From: Aquisalinus flavus
GTDB lineage: Bacteria > Pseudomonadota > Alphaproteobacteria > Caulobacterales > Parvularculaceae
Length of the DNA: 64,000 bases
NCBI RefSeq assembly: GCF_022559625.1
Contig: NZ_CP042288.1
Span: forward strand, 458,409 to 522,408
Reading direction: 5' to 3'
In this document: in pieces, positions 44,610 to 53,538 of the stretch
Position numbering within the stretch: the first letter of the stretch is position 1
Layout: each line of letters starts with the position of its first letter
The notes under the pieces: model-generated
Told to the model about the DNA's origin: nothing
The model's input: only the letters and a program-made list of their open reading frames with translations
Database searches by the model: none
Program-made: the position numbers and the translations under genes

Positions 44610-44712
44610 ATCAACCTGCCTTCAAATGGAATCATTTGAAGGCAGAAAAGTTGATCGCTTCCAAAGTGTTAGAGCAGCTCCTCTGCGTCCATGCGGACGC
44701 AGGCTGCTCTAG
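44606..44712 (+). repeat. RIME-like two-hairpin element, copy 2
   Basis: 107 bp bounded by CTAGATCA at 44606 and TGCTCTAG at 44712. Hairpin one: outer arms GATCAAC/GTTGATC (44609-44615, 44650-44656), inner perfect 13 bp arms CTGCCTTCAAATG/CATTTGAAGGCAG around GAAT. Hairpin two: arms AGAGCAGC/GCTGCTCT (44671-44678, 44703-44710) and CTGCGTCC/GGACGCAG (44683-44690, 44695-44702). Same order, size and spacer length as copy 1 at 1945-2049, in opposite orientation. Starts at the stop codon of the glycosyltransferase gene. Confidence 0.78.
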
Positions 44713-44796
44713 CCTGCATCCATACCGACGCAGCCTGCCCAGCCCGGCGGGACATACCCTGCTCCTCCCCCACGTCTTGGCTGTTGCCATGCGCCC

Positions 44797-44810
44797 TGTT
44801 ACTGCTAACA
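44797..44810. promoter_or_regulatory. Putative LacI-type operator before GH67 gene
   Basis: TGTTACTGCTAACA, arms TGTTA/TAACA with one extra paired base; 12 of 14 match TGTTAGCGCTAACA. It lies 81 bp before the GH67 start, close to a possible -10 region. Related sites are at 50908 and 58849. Confidence 0.55.
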
Positions 44811-44890
44811 TTCTGACTGCCAGCCGATAAGAAACCAAAAAGGCGCTGGCCCGGAAATCATGACAGGCCGACAGGGCCGCGGAGGAAACG

Positions 44891-47053
44891 ATGAAACACC
44901 CCAAGGCGCTTCTGGCTGCCCTGACAGCTCTTATCTCGCTCGCGCTTGCCGGTCCGAATGCGCAGGCAGAGGACGGCTACGATCTCTGGCTGCGTTACGA
45001 GCAGGCATCCGAAGATCTTCGGCCGGACTACCGCAAGCAGATTTCCGCCATCGCCATTCTGGGCGACAGTCCGACCATCGCCGCCGCGCGCCAGGAAATG
45101 GCGACGGGCCTTGCCGGGATCCTCGACAAGACCGTCACCGTCGGCACATCGGTCCCGCGCGGCAATACGCTGGTCGCTGGCACCTATGACGCGCTGTCCG
45201 ATCTCGATCTCGACCGCGCGGATGTCGGGCCGGAAGGCTATGCCATCACCCAGATGCGCCGCGATGGCCGTATCCTGACAATTATCGCCGCCGACAGCGA
45301 TATCGGCGTGCTCTATGGCACGTTCGGCTTGCTCCAGCACATGCTGCAGGGTGAACCCATCGCTGGCATCGACCTGGTCTCGCGTCCGGCAACGCAGCAC
45401 CGCCTGCTCAATCACTGGGACAATCTCGACCGCTATGTCGAGCGCGGCTATGCCGGGCAATCCCTGTGGGACTGGCACAAGCTGCCGGATTATCGCGATC
45501 CTCGCTACACGGATTATGCCCGCGCCAATGCCGCGATCGGCGTCAACGGCACGTCGCTGACAAACGTCAACGCCAATGCAGAGGTGCTGACGCCGCAATA
45601 TCTGGAAAAGGCTGCGCCGCTCGCCGATGTCTTCCGGCCCTACGGTATCAAGGTGTACCTCACCGCGCGTTTCTCGGCCCCGATCGAGATCGGCGGGCTC
45701 GACACCGCCGATCCGTCGAACGAAGAGGTGCAAGCCTGGTGGGAAGCCAAAGCCGAGGAAATCTACAATTACATCCCCGATTTCGGCGGCTTCCTGGTCA
45801 AGGCCAATTCCGAAGGCCAGCCGGGCCCGCAGGATTATGACCGCAACCATGCCGACGGCGCCAACATGCTCGCCGATGCCGTCGCGCCCCATGGCGGCAT
45901 CGTCATGTGGCGCGCCTTCGTCTACGCCGCCGACGAGACCCAGGACCGGGCGAAGCAGGCCTGGGAGGAGTTCGTGCCCTTCGATGGCCAGTTCCGCGAC
46001 AACGTTCTGATCCAGGTCAAGAACGGCCCCATCGACTTCCAGCCGCGCGAGCCGTTCAGCCCGCTCTTTGCCGGGGTCGAGGACACGAAGCTGATGATGG
46101 AATTCCAGATCACCAAGGAATATCTCGGCTTTGCCACCCATCTCGCCTATCTCGGCACGATGTGGGAGGAGACGCTGGATGCGCCGGCACAAAGGACGGA
46201 GGAGGGTGAGACCCTGACCGTCACCGACATGATGGTGTCCGGCAATGACGCCTACACTGTCAGCGGCATGGCCGGCGTCGCTAACATAGGCACCGACCGC
46301 AACTGGTCCGGCTCCATCTTCGACCAGGCCAACTGGTATGCTTTCGGACGCCTTGCCTGGGACCCTGCGCTGGATGCCGAAACGGTCGCCCGCGAATGGG
46401 CGGCCATGACCTTCACGCCGGATCGGGCCTTCCTCGATCCGGTCGTCGCCATGATGATGGGCTCGCGCGAGGCGGTTGTCGATTACATGACGCCGCTTGG
46501 CCTGCATCATCTGATGGACACCGGTCATCACTATGGCCCCGGCCCGTGGGTCGATGATCTCGACCGTCCGGACTGGAACCCGGCCTATTACCACAAGGCC
46601 GACGAGGACGGCATCGGCTTCGACCGCTCGTCCAGCGGCTCCGACGCGGTCTCGCAATATGCCGGTTTCCTGCGCGAAGAATGGGACGATCCGGAAACGA
46701 CGCCCGACGAACTGCTGCTCTGGTTCCACCATCTCAGCTGGGACTACGAAATGCGCTCGGGCCGCACCCTGTGGGAAGAGATCGTCCACCACTATCAGCG
46801 CGGCGTCGACGAGGTCGAGGCCATGCGGGAGACGTGGGACGGGATGGCCCCCTATGTCGACGCCGAACGCCACGCCCAGATCGCCGATTTCCTCGCCATC
46901 CAGGAGAAGGAAGCCCGCTGGTGGCGTAACGCCTGTCTTGCCTATTTCATGGAGGTCTCGGGCCGCGACCTGCCGGACGGCTACGAAGCCCCGCCCCATG
47001 ATGTGGACCATTACAAATCGCTGTATTTCCCGTCGGCACCGGGCAACGGGTAG
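44891..47053 (+). CDS. Alpha-glucuronidase GH67
   Basis: 720 residues; RBS GGAGGAAACG. Signal peptide MKHPKALLAALTALISLALAGPNAQA, so exported. GH67 architecture: N-terminal non-catalytic domain (YDLWLRYEQ... SDIGVLYGTFGLLQHML), central TIM barrel with RLLNHWDNLDRYVERGYAGQSLW, FGGFLVKANSEGQPGPQDYDRNHADGANMLA, MEFQITKEYLGFATHLAYLGTMWEE, and C-terminal helical domain (WDGMAPYVDAERHAQIADFLAIQEKEARWWRNACLAYF). Removes 4-O-methylglucuronic acid from the ends of xylo-oligosaccharides; partner of the GH10 xylanase in this locus. The TRAP uptake operon follows directly. Confidence 0.96.
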   Translation: MKHPKALLAALTALISLALAGPNAQAEDGYDLWLRYEQASEDLRPDYRKQISAIAILGDSPTIAAARQEMATGLAGILDKTVTVGTSVPRGNTLVAGTYDALSDLDLDRADVGPEGYAITQMRRDGRILTIIAADSDIGVLYGTFGLLQHMLQGEPIAGIDLVSRPATQHRLLNHWDNLDRYVERGYAGQSLWDWHKLPDYRDPRYTDYARANAAIGVNGTSLTNVNANAEVLTPQYLEKAAPLADVFRPYGIKVYLTARFSAPIEIGGLDTADPSNEEVQAWWEAKAEEIYNYIPDFGGFLVKANSEGQPGPQDYDRNHADGANMLADAVAPHGGIVMWRAFVYAADETQDRAKQAWEEFVPFDGQFRDNVLIQVKNGPIDFQPREPFSPLFAGVEDTKLMMEFQITKEYLGFATHLAYLGTMWEETLDAPAQRTEEGETLTVTDMMVSGNDAYTVSGMAGVANIGTDRNWSGSIFDQANWYAFGRLAWDPALDAETVAREWAAMTFTPDRAFLDPVVAMMMGSREAVVDYMTPLGLHHLMDTGHHYGPGPWVDDLDRPDWNPAYYHKADEDGIGFDRSSSGSDAVSQYAGFLREEWDDPETTPDELLLWFHHLSWDYEMRSGRTLWEEIVHHYQRGVDEVEAMRETWDGMAPYVDAERHAQIADFLAIQEKEARWWRNACLAYFMEVSGRDLPDGYEAPPHDVDHYKSLYFPSAPGNG

Positions 47054-47100
47054 CCGGCGCAGGCCGGGCAGACGTCGCTATTGTCGTGCCCGGCCAAAAA

Positions 47101-47114
47101 TGTTACCGGTGGCA
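47101..47114. promoter_or_regulatory. Putative LacI-type operator before TRAP operon
   Basis: TGTTACCGGTGGCA, imperfect palindrome with ACCGGT centre, 55 bp before the dctP-type gene. It shares TGTTA.CG with the xylan-locus sites and ACCGGT with the GH3 operator, so which LacI protein would bind is open. Confidence 0.4.
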
Positions 47115-47168
47115 AAACAGGATAAAAAGACGCTGCAACGGCGCTGATATCAGGGAAGGAAACAGCTT

Positions 47169-48182
47169 TTGCTGAACCAGAAATCCAGTCTCACGCGGCG
47201 CGGGGCGCTGGCCGCCTGCGCCGGGGCGGGCGCTCTTGGCATCACCGGGTGCGGGCAGGGGCGGGAGATTCTCTATGCCGCCGATGCCCAGATCGATGGC
47301 TATCCGACCGTCGAGGCCGTCCGCTTCATGGCCGCGCGCCTCGAAGAGCTGACCGGCGGGCGGCTGAAGATGAACATCTATCCGGGTGCCCAGCTCGGTG
47401 CCGAGAAAGACACGCTGGAGATCACCATCTTCGGCGGGCTCGATCTCAACCGGGTCAATATCGCGCCGCTCAATTCCATCGCGCGCGAGACGTTCATCCC
47501 CGCGCTGCCGTTCCTGTTCAAGTCTATTCCCCATGCCCGCGCCGCCATGGATGGCGCGCCGGGGCAGGCGATCCTCGATGCGCTGGAGCCGCACGGCCTG
47601 ATCGGGCTGTGCTATTACGATTCCGGCGCGCGCAGCTTCTACAACGCCCGCCGCCCGATCCATGAGCCTGACGATATGAAGGGGCTGAAGATAAGGGTCC
47701 AGAACTCCGACCTCTATGTCTCGCTGGTCGAGGCGCTGGGGGCGAACGCCACCCCGATGCCGTATGGCGAGATCTATACCGGCATCACGCAGGGCGTCAT
47801 CGACGGGGCTGAGAACAACTGGCCGTCCTATTTCACCTCGCGCCATTTCGAGGTCGCGCGCTATTACACGCTCAACCAGCATGTCCTCGCGCCGGAAGTG
47901 CTGGTCATGTCGGCCCATCGCTGGAACCGGCTGAACGATGACGACAAGCAGGCCGTGCGCCAGGCCGCCCGCGAATCCGTGCCCTTTATGCGCTCCCTCT
48001 GGGATGCGCTGGTCGATGAGGCGCGAGAGACCGTCGTCGCCAGCGGCGTCGAGGTTGTCGAGGATGTTGACAAATCGCTCTTTGCCGCGCGGATGGCGCC
48101 GGTCTGGGACCGCTTCATCAGCACGCCGAAAATGCAGAGCATTGTCGATGACATCCTGTCGATGGAGGAAGCCGGTGCCTGA
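47169..48182 (+). CDS. TRAP transporter substrate-binding protein (DctP family)
   Basis: 337 residues from TTG 47169 after GGGAAGGAAA. Twin-Arg-type export signal LTRRGALAACAGAGALGITGCG with a lipobox ITGC, so possibly a Tat-exported lipoprotein. DctP signature: LEELTGGRLKMNIYPGAQLGAEKDTLE, MKGLKIRVQNSDLYVSLVEALGANATPMPYGEIYTGITQGVIDGAENNWPSYFTSRHFEVARYYTLNQH; the Arg of KIRVQNS binds the ligand carboxylate. Position after GH67 suggests a uronic acid ligand (glucuronate). Operon with the two membrane subunits, overlap 8 bp. Confidence 0.94.
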   Translation: MLNQKSSLTRRGALAACAGAGALGITGCGQGREILYAADAQIDGYPTVEAVRFMAARLEELTGGRLKMNIYPGAQLGAEKDTLEITIFGGLDLNRVNIAPLNSIARETFIPALPFLFKSIPHARAAMDGAPGQAILDALEPHGLIGLCYYDSGARSFYNARRPIHEPDDMKGLKIRVQNSDLYVSLVEALGANATPMPYGEIYTGITQGVIDGAENNWPSYFTSRHFEVARYYTLNQHVLAPEVLVMSAHRWNRLNDDDKQAVRQAARESVPFMRSLWDALVDEARETVVASGVEVVEDVDKSLFAARMAPVWDRFISTPKMQSIVDDILSMEEAGA

Positions 48183-48672
48183 TTTCCTCACACAATTCTC
48201 CAAACTGCTCAGCAGGGTCTCGCTCACCCTTGCGGCTGCCGGGCTGTGCGCCATGACCCTGATCATCTCGTGGCAGGTCTTTGCCCGCTATGTGCTGAAT
48301 GCCAGCCCGTCCTGGACCGAGCAGGCGTCGCTCCTCCTGATGATCTGGTTCATCTTCCTCGCGACCGCCGTCGGCATCCGCGAGAATTTCCATATCCGCA
48401 TCACCGCCATGGTCGATCCGCTCGGCAGCGCGGCGCGCAGGGCGATGGAAATCATCACCCATATCATCGTCGGACTGATCGGTATCGGCATGATCCTGTG
48501 GGGTATCCAGCTCACCGGCTATACCTGGCCGCACAATATCCCGACGCTGGGCATGTCGCGCGGCTTTGCCTATATGCCGGTGATCGTCAGCGGCGCGATG
48601 ATCGCGTTCTTCGCGCTCGAACATATCCTGGCGGCTGCCAGGGGGCAGGAGGTTGAACCGATATGGAACTGA
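48175..48672 (+). CDS. TRAP transporter small permease (DctQ family)
   Basis: 165 residues from GTG 48175 with GGAGGAA just upstream, overlapping the DctP stop by 8 bp. Four membrane helices: LTLAAAGLCAMTLIISWQVFARYVLNASPSWTEQASLLLMIWFIFLATAVGIRENFHIRI, the SWTEE-like motif here SWTEQ, then IITHIIVGLIGIGMILWGI and YMPVIVSGAMIAFFALEHIL. Standard DctQ subunit. Overlaps the DctM start by 10 bp. Confidence 0.92.
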   Translation: MPDFLTQFSKLLSRVSLTLAAAGLCAMTLIISWQVFARYVLNASPSWTEQASLLLMIWFIFLATAVGIRENFHIRITAMVDPLGSAARRAMEIITHIIVGLIGIGMILWGIQLTGYTWPHNIPTLGMSRGFAYMPVIVSGAMIAFFALEHILAAARGQEVEPIWN

Positions 48673-49949
48673 CACTCCTGCTCGGGGCGCTCCTCATCCT
48701 GTTGCTGATGGGCGTGCCGGTCGCGTTCGCCCTTGCCGGAGCGAGCCTGCTGACCTTCATCTTCATGGACATCCCCCCCATCGTCGGCCTGCAGCGCATG
48801 GCGGCGGGCATCAACACCTTCGCCCTCATGGCGATCCCCTTCTTCGTCTTTGCCGGGGAATTGATGTACCGGGCCGGGATCGCCCAGCGGCTGGTGAAAG
48901 TCGCCGAAGCCATGTTCGGCCGCGCCCAGGGCGGTCTCGGCCAGGTTACCATCGGCGCGTCGATGATGTTCGGCGCGGTCTCAGGCTCGTCGGTCGCCAG
49001 CGTCTCCGCCATCGGCTCGGCGCTGATGCCGATGATGCGCGAGCGCGGCTATGATGGCGACTATGCGGTCAATGTCACTGTCTGCGCCGCGGTGCTTGGC
49101 ATCCTCATTCCGCCGTCGCACAATATGATCATCTATGCCGCGGCCGCCGGCTCCGGCATCTCCATCGGCGATCTGTTCCTCGCCGGTATCGTGCCCGGCA
49201 TCATCGCCGGTGCCATGCTGATGGTTGCCGCCTGGCTGGTCGCGAAAAAGCGCGGCTATCCGCGCGGCACGTTCCCGGGCTGGCGCAGTCTCATCATCGG
49301 GCTGATCGTCGCGATCCCCGGCCTGATGACAGCGGTCATTATCGTCGTCGGCATCTTGGCGGGCGTGTTCACCCCAACGGAAAGCTCCGCGGTCGCCGTC
49401 GTCTATACCGTCATCATTGCCGGGCTCGTCTACCGCTCCATGGGCTGGAAGGAATTCGCGCAGGCCGCTGCCGGCGCGGCGCGTACCACCGCGATCATCA
49501 TGTTCATCATCGCCTCTGCCGGCGCCTTCGGCTGGCTGCTGGCCCTGCTGCAGGCGCCGGAAATGCTCGCCGGGCTGATCACCGCCGCGTCCGAAAACCC
49601 CATCGTCATCTTCCTGATCATCAATCTGATCCTGCTGATCCTCGGCACGTTCATGGACATGGCACCGCTGATCATCATCATGACGCCGATCCTGTTGCCG
49701 ATCGCCGAGAAGGCGGGCATGGACCCGACCCAGTTCGGCATGGTGCTGCTGCTGAACCTGTCGATCGGCCTCGTCACGCCGCCCGTCGGCTCTGTGCTGT
49801 TCCTCGGCTCGGCCATCGGCAAGGTCAAGGTGGAGGACACGGTGCGCTCGATCTGGCCTTTCTATCTGGCCCTGCTCGCGGCGCTGATGCTGGTCACCTT
49901 CGTGCCGTTCCTGTCGATGGGACTGCCGACCCTGATGAACGGCAACTGA
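48663..49949 (+). CDS. TRAP transporter large permease (DctM family)
   Basis: 428 residues, about 12 membrane helices. Motifs MGVPVAFALAGASLLTF, MAIPFFVFAGELMYRAGIAQRLVKVAEA, GGLGQVTIGASMMFGAVSGSSVASVSAIGSALMPMM, GILIPPSHNMIIYA, VFTPTESSAVAVVYTVII and GLVTPPVGSVLF are the usual DctM set. Sodium-driven channel subunit that takes substrate from the DctP protein. With the GH67 gene it forms a likely release-and-import unit for (methyl)glucuronate. Confidence 0.95.
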   Translation: MELTLLLGALLILLLMGVPVAFALAGASLLTFIFMDIPPIVGLQRMAAGINTFALMAIPFFVFAGELMYRAGIAQRLVKVAEAMFGRAQGGLGQVTIGASMMFGAVSGSSVASVSAIGSALMPMMRERGYDGDYAVNVTVCAAVLGILIPPSHNMIIYAAAAGSGISIGDLFLAGIVPGIIAGAMLMVAAWLVAKKRGYPRGTFPGWRSLIIGLIVAIPGLMTAVIIVVGILAGVFTPTESSAVAVVYTVIIAGLVYRSMGWKEFAQAAAGAARTTAIIMFIIASAGAFGWLLALLQAPEMLAGLITAASENPIVIFLIINLILLILGTFMDMAPLIIIMTPILLPIAEKAGMDPTQFGMVLLLNLSIGLVTPPVGSVLFLGSAIGKVKVEDTVRSIWPFYLALLAALMLVTFVPFLSMGLPTLMNGN

Positions 49950-50011
49950 TGATACAGGCGATGCTGCCGCCAAACCTTTAAGCCACTGTAACTTTGTGCC
50001 GCGACAGGCTC

Positions 50012-50752
50012 ATGCTACGCTTGAACCTGTTGAGTGGAACGTGTCGGAGAAGTTTTTTGGATATTTATGATCAGCACCCTGATTTTAAGTATCACGTCAA
50101 TGCCATCGGATCGGAAGGTGAATCCGTCGTCGTTGTCGACAACTTTCTCGAAGATGCCGACGCGCTGGTCGAGTCGGCAGAGACCCTGAACGACTGGCCG
50201 ATCAGATCGCCCTTCTATCCGGGGGTCAGGGCGCCAGGCGAAGCCAAATACCGTCATACAATCAAGCAAATTCTCGGCCCTGTCATTTACGATGTCTTCG
50301 GCCGGCAGAAAGAGCCGGAAGTCGAACAATGTGCCTTCTCGCTGGTGACCACGCCGCCCGACCAGCTGGTCCCGTTTCAGCGCATGCCGCATTAAGATGG
50401 CACCGACCCCAATTCCATTGCCGTCCTGCATTACATCGCGCGCAACGAGGCTGGCGGCACCGGGTTTTTCCGTCACGTCCAGACCGGTTTCGAGACTGTG
50501 TCGTCAGACCGCGCGCCAGGCTATCGCGGCACTGTCGAGGCCCAGGTGCGCCACTATGGTCCGCCGCCGCTCCAATACATGAAAGACAGCAACCCGTTCT
50601 TCGAACGGATCGCCGGCTGGGACGGGGTCTTCAATCGCGTCCTGATGTATCGCGGCAACACGCTCCATTCCGGCCTGATACCCGACTGGTTCAGGTTCCC
50701 GCGCAACCCGCGCAAGGGGCGTCTCACCATGAATGCGCTCGTGACTGTCTGA
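50012..50752 (+). pseudogene. DUF6445-type protein interrupted by one stop codon
   Basis: One frame of 246 codons starting at ATG 50012 and ending TGA 50750-50752, broken only by TAA at 50393-50395 (codon 128). Before the stop: VVVVDNFLEDADALVESAETL, FYPGVRAPGEAKY, QCAFSLVTTPPDQLVPFQRMPH; after it: DGTDPNSIAVLHYIARNEAGGTGFFRHVQTGFETV, YRGNTLHSG. This matches the DUF6445 pattern, with HxD and distal H as in Fe/2-oxoglutarate oxygenases. The stop stands exactly at the x of HxD, normally an aromatic residue (TAC or TAT would suffice). A single-base nonsense mutation is the simplest reading; no other frameshift. Confidence 0.8.
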
Positions 50753-50874
50753 GGACTACACCAGCCGCATGTGGTCTCGATGCCCGTTACGCGGCGCGCG
50801 GGTTCCGGGCGCCTGGGGCGGCGAGTTTTCTGTTGCTTGGCCCTGCCAGCCTGTGATCTTATCCCAATCTGTTG

Positions 50875-50921
50875 TTGATCTCGGCAGGCTGTGTGCCATA
50901 ACGTGGCTGTTAGCCCTAACA
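50875..50921 (+). promoter_or_regulatory. Promoter and LacI-type operator before sugar porter
   Basis: Possible -35 TTGATC (50875-50880) and -10 CATAAC (50897-50902), 16 bp apart, followed at 50908-50921 by TGTTAGCCCTAACA, an inverted repeat with arms TGTTAG/CTAACA. An operator just past the -10 is a repression layout. 85 bp before the porter start. Confidence 0.6.
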
Positions 50922-51006
50922 ATAAGAAGACGAGCCAAGGGCGACAACGAACAGGGTGCCACGCCCGCCAGGACAGGGCAGTGGCCAGCATCGAAGGGAT
51001 GGAACA

Positions 51007-52425
51007 TTGTCAGAAACAACCGCAGACGCTCCGAAGAGCGAGGGCAGCTTTGCCTACGTTCTTCTCATCAGTATCGTCGCCACGATCGGCGGCTTCCTCT
51101 TCGGCTTCGACTCCGGCGTCATCAACGGCACCGTAGACGGGCTGCAGTCAGCCTTTAACTCGGACAGCGCGGGCACGGGCTTCAATGTCGCCTCGATGCT
51201 GCTCGGCTGCGCCGCCGGTGCCGCGCTTGCCGGCACGCTGTCGGACGCATTCGGCCGTCGCACGATGATGATCGTCGCCGCGGTCTTTTTCATCGTCTCG
51301 GCATGGGGCTCGGGCGTCGCCACCGGCTCGATCGAATTCATCATCTACCGCATAATGGGCGGCCTCGCCGTCGGTGCAGCATCGGTCATGTCGCCGGCCT
51401 ATATCTCGGAAGTCGCGCCCGCCAAATATCGCGGCCGCCTGTCCTCGATCCAGCAGGTCGCAATCATCACCGGGCTGTTCATGGCTTTCGTCAGCAACTA
51501 TCTCGTTGCCGGTGCCGCCGGTGCCTCGACCAATGAATGGCTGATGGGCTTCGAAGCATGGCGCTGGATGTTCTGGATGGAACTGATCCCGGCTTTCATC
51601 TTCTTTTTCGCGCTTCTTCTGATCCCGGAAAGCCCGCGCTTCCTTGTTGCCAATGGCAAGGTCGAAAAGGCGCAAGGGGTTCTGGAAAAACTGTCCGGCG
51701 CCATCCGTGCCAAGAAGAAAGTCGGCGAGATCAAGGACTCGCTGGCCAAGGATCACAAGCCGAGCATCGGCGATGTCTTCGGCGGGACGGTCTTCAAGCC
51801 CATCGTCTGGGTCGGGATCGGCCTGGCCGTGTTCCAGCAGCTCGTCGGCATCAACGTCGTCTTCTACTACGGCGCCGTGCTGTGGCAGGCTGTCGGTTTC
51901 TCGGAAGCTGATGCGCTTCTCATCAACGTCATCTCCGGCGCCGTTTCCATTGGTGCCGTCATCGTGGCACTGGTGCTGATTGATGCTATTGGCCGCAAGC
52001 CGCTCTTGTGGTTCGGCTCGATGGGCATGTCGGTCACGCTCGGCCTCCTCGTCTGGGCCTTCTCCCAGGCCTCGCTCGTCGACGGTGCCGTGCGCATGCC
52101 GGAAGATGTCGGCCGGATCGCGCTGATCTCGGCGAACGCCTATGTGTTCTTCTTCAACATGTCATGGGGCCCGGTCATGTGGGTTGCCCTGGGCGAGATG
52201 TTCCCCAACCAGCTGCGTGGCTCCGGTCTCGCCGTGGCGGGCTTCTTCCAGTGGATCTCCAACTTCCTGATCACGCTGACCTTCCCGATCATGCTCGGGA
52301 TCGCCTGGATCGGCCTGCCGGGTGCCTATGGCTTCTACACCATCTGCGCCGTCATCTCGGTCTTCTTCGTCTTCTGGGCGGTGAAAGAGACCAAGGGCAA
52401 GGAACTGGAGGAGATGAAGGGCTAG
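51007..52425 (+). CDS. MFS sugar porter, probable xylose:H+ symporter
   Basis: 472 residues from TTG 51007 (AAGGGA upstream); the frame before it is non-conserved. Twelve membrane helices with the sugar-porter motifs: GGFLFGFDSGVINGT in TM1, LSDAFGRRTMMI after TM2, YISEVAPAKYRGRLSSIQQVAIITG, PESPRFLVANGK, QQLVGINVVFYYGAVLW in TM7, GRKPLLWFGS, and C-terminal PNQLRGSGLAV. These are the features of XylE/GLUT-type proteins. Location with xylA/xylB and the shared operator type point to xylose. Ends in a strong terminator. Confidence 0.93.
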   Translation: MSETTADAPKSEGSFAYVLLISIVATIGGFLFGFDSGVINGTVDGLQSAFNSDSAGTGFNVASMLLGCAAGAALAGTLSDAFGRRTMMIVAAVFFIVSAWGSGVATGSIEFIIYRIMGGLAVGAASVMSPAYISEVAPAKYRGRLSSIQQVAIITGLFMAFVSNYLVAGAAGASTNEWLMGFEAWRWMFWMELIPAFIFFFALLLIPESPRFLVANGKVEKAQGVLEKLSGAIRAKKKVGEIKDSLAKDHKPSIGDVFGGTVFKPIVWVGIGLAVFQQLVGINVVFYYGAVLWQAVGFSEADALLINVISGAVSIGAVIVALVLIDAIGRKPLLWFGSMGMSVTLGLLVWAFSQASLVDGAVRMPEDVGRIALISANAYVFFFNMSWGPVMWVALGEMFPNQLRGSGLAVAGFFQWISNFLITLTFPIMLGIAWIGLPGAYGFYTICAVISVFFVFWAVKETKGKELEEMKG

Positions 52426-52451
52426 CCCCTCATCGTCTCACGATCTATCGG

Positions 52452-52483
52452 AAAGGCCGCCTTGTGAAGGGCGGCCTTTTTTT
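52452..52483 (+). terminator. Rho-independent terminator after sugar porter
   Basis: Stem AAAGGCCGCC/GGCGGCCTTT with loop about TTGTGAAG and seven T. Confidence 0.92.
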
Positions 52484-52522
52484 ATTAAAGTGTCAGAAAA
52501 ACCGATCAGGGCAGGAATGAGT

Positions 52523-53518
52523 ATGAATGATATTTCAAGGCGCGCGATTTTCCAGATGATGGCAGCGCTGCCGGTCCTCGGCGCCTGCGGGGCAGGATCG
52601 CCTGACCTGCGCACCATACCGGTGATTCTGGACACGGATATCGGCGGTGATGTCGACGACACCTGGGCGCTCTATTACTTGCTGCGCTGCCCGCAGCTGG
52701 ACCTGAAGCTGGTCGCGACAGAGGGCAGCGCCACGCCATACCGGGCACGGCTGACGGCCAGGCTGCTCGAGCTGGCCGGGCGCAGCGACGTGCCGGTCAG
52801 TCTCGGGCCGAACCGGGACGAGTGGGACGGTCCCCAGTCTGGCTGGGTCGGCGACTATCAGCTTACCGATTACCCGGGCGCCATCCTTGAAGATGGTATC
52901 GAAGCGATCCTGTCGGCCATCGAGGCTTCGCCGGAGCCGGTGACGGTCCTGTCGGTCGGGCCCGCGCCTGTGTTGGCAGAGGCAATCCGTCAGCGTCCGG
53001 ACGTGTTCCGCAATGCCCGCCTGATCGGCATGTTCGGGTCGATCAATCTCGGCTATGGCGGTGCGGAAGAACCAGTCGCCGAGTATAATGTCGTGGCAGA
53101 CCCGGGTGCCTTGCGCACGCTGCTTTCCGCGCCGTGGCAGGACATCCTGCTGACGCCGCTCGATACCTGCGGCCTCATCGTGCTCGATGGCGAAGACTAC
53201 GCCCGTGTCCATGAGAGCGACGATCCGCTGGCCCGCGCGATCATCGAGAACTACAAGACATGGCTGCCCAATGTCGACTGGATGCCGGAAGGCCATGACC
53301 CGGCGCAGCGCAGCAGCACGCTGTTCGATGTGCTCGCTGTCGAGCTCGCCTACAATGAAAGCCATGTCGAGATCGAGACGCTCCCGATCACGGTCACCGA
53401 CGCGGGTATGACCTTGATCGACCGGGAAGGCGGCGTACCCGTTCGCTGCGCAACCTCTTGGCGTGATCTTGATGGCTTCGAGGAAAAGATAGCCCGCTTG
53501 CTGACGAAGCAGGCTTGA
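52523..53518 (+). CDS. Exported inosine-uridine-type nucleoside hydrolase
   Basis: 331 residues from ATG 52523, 7 bases after GCAGG; ATG 52517 and GTG 52490 are alternatives. N-terminus SRRAIFQMMAALPVLGACGAG is a twin-Arg-like lipoprotein signal with lipobox LGAC. The IUNH Ca-binding signature VILDTDIGGDVDDTWALYYLL follows at about residues 34-54; EYNVVADPGALRTLLSAP carries the second Asp and Asn contacts. Nucleoside hydrolases split N-ribosides into base and ribose. An exported, lipid-anchored version in a xylan locus is unusual and may act on another pentosyl or glycosyl bond. Confidence 0.9.
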   Translation: MNDISRRAIFQMMAALPVLGACGAGSPDLRTIPVILDTDIGGDVDDTWALYYLLRCPQLDLKLVATEGSATPYRARLTARLLELAGRSDVPVSLGPNRDEWDGPQSGWVGDYQLTDYPGAILEDGIEAILSAIEASPEPVTVLSVGPAPVLAEAIRQRPDVFRNARLIGMFGSINLGYGGAEEPVAEYNVVADPGALRTLLSAPWQDILLTPLDTCGLIVLDGEDYARVHESDDPLARAIIENYKTWLPNVDWMPEGHDPAQRSSTLFDVLAVELAYNESHVEIETLPITVTDAGMTLIDREGGVPVRCATSWRDLDGFEEKIARLLTKQA

Positions 53519-53538
53519 TCATCACGCGCCCTTGATCG

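Noticed and set aside
44671-44710. Stand-alone terminator after the glycosyltransferase gene
   Set aside because: The hairpin has no T-run and is better explained as the second half of the RIME-like element, which recurs elsewhere.
44858-47011. 717-codon minus-strand frame opposite the GH67 gene
   Set aside because: Shadow; the plus strand matches GH67 throughout.
47169-49949. C4-dicarboxylate (DctPQM) transporter
   Set aside because: Family naming only; the position directly after GH67 makes a uronate more likely, so no dct gene symbols are assigned.
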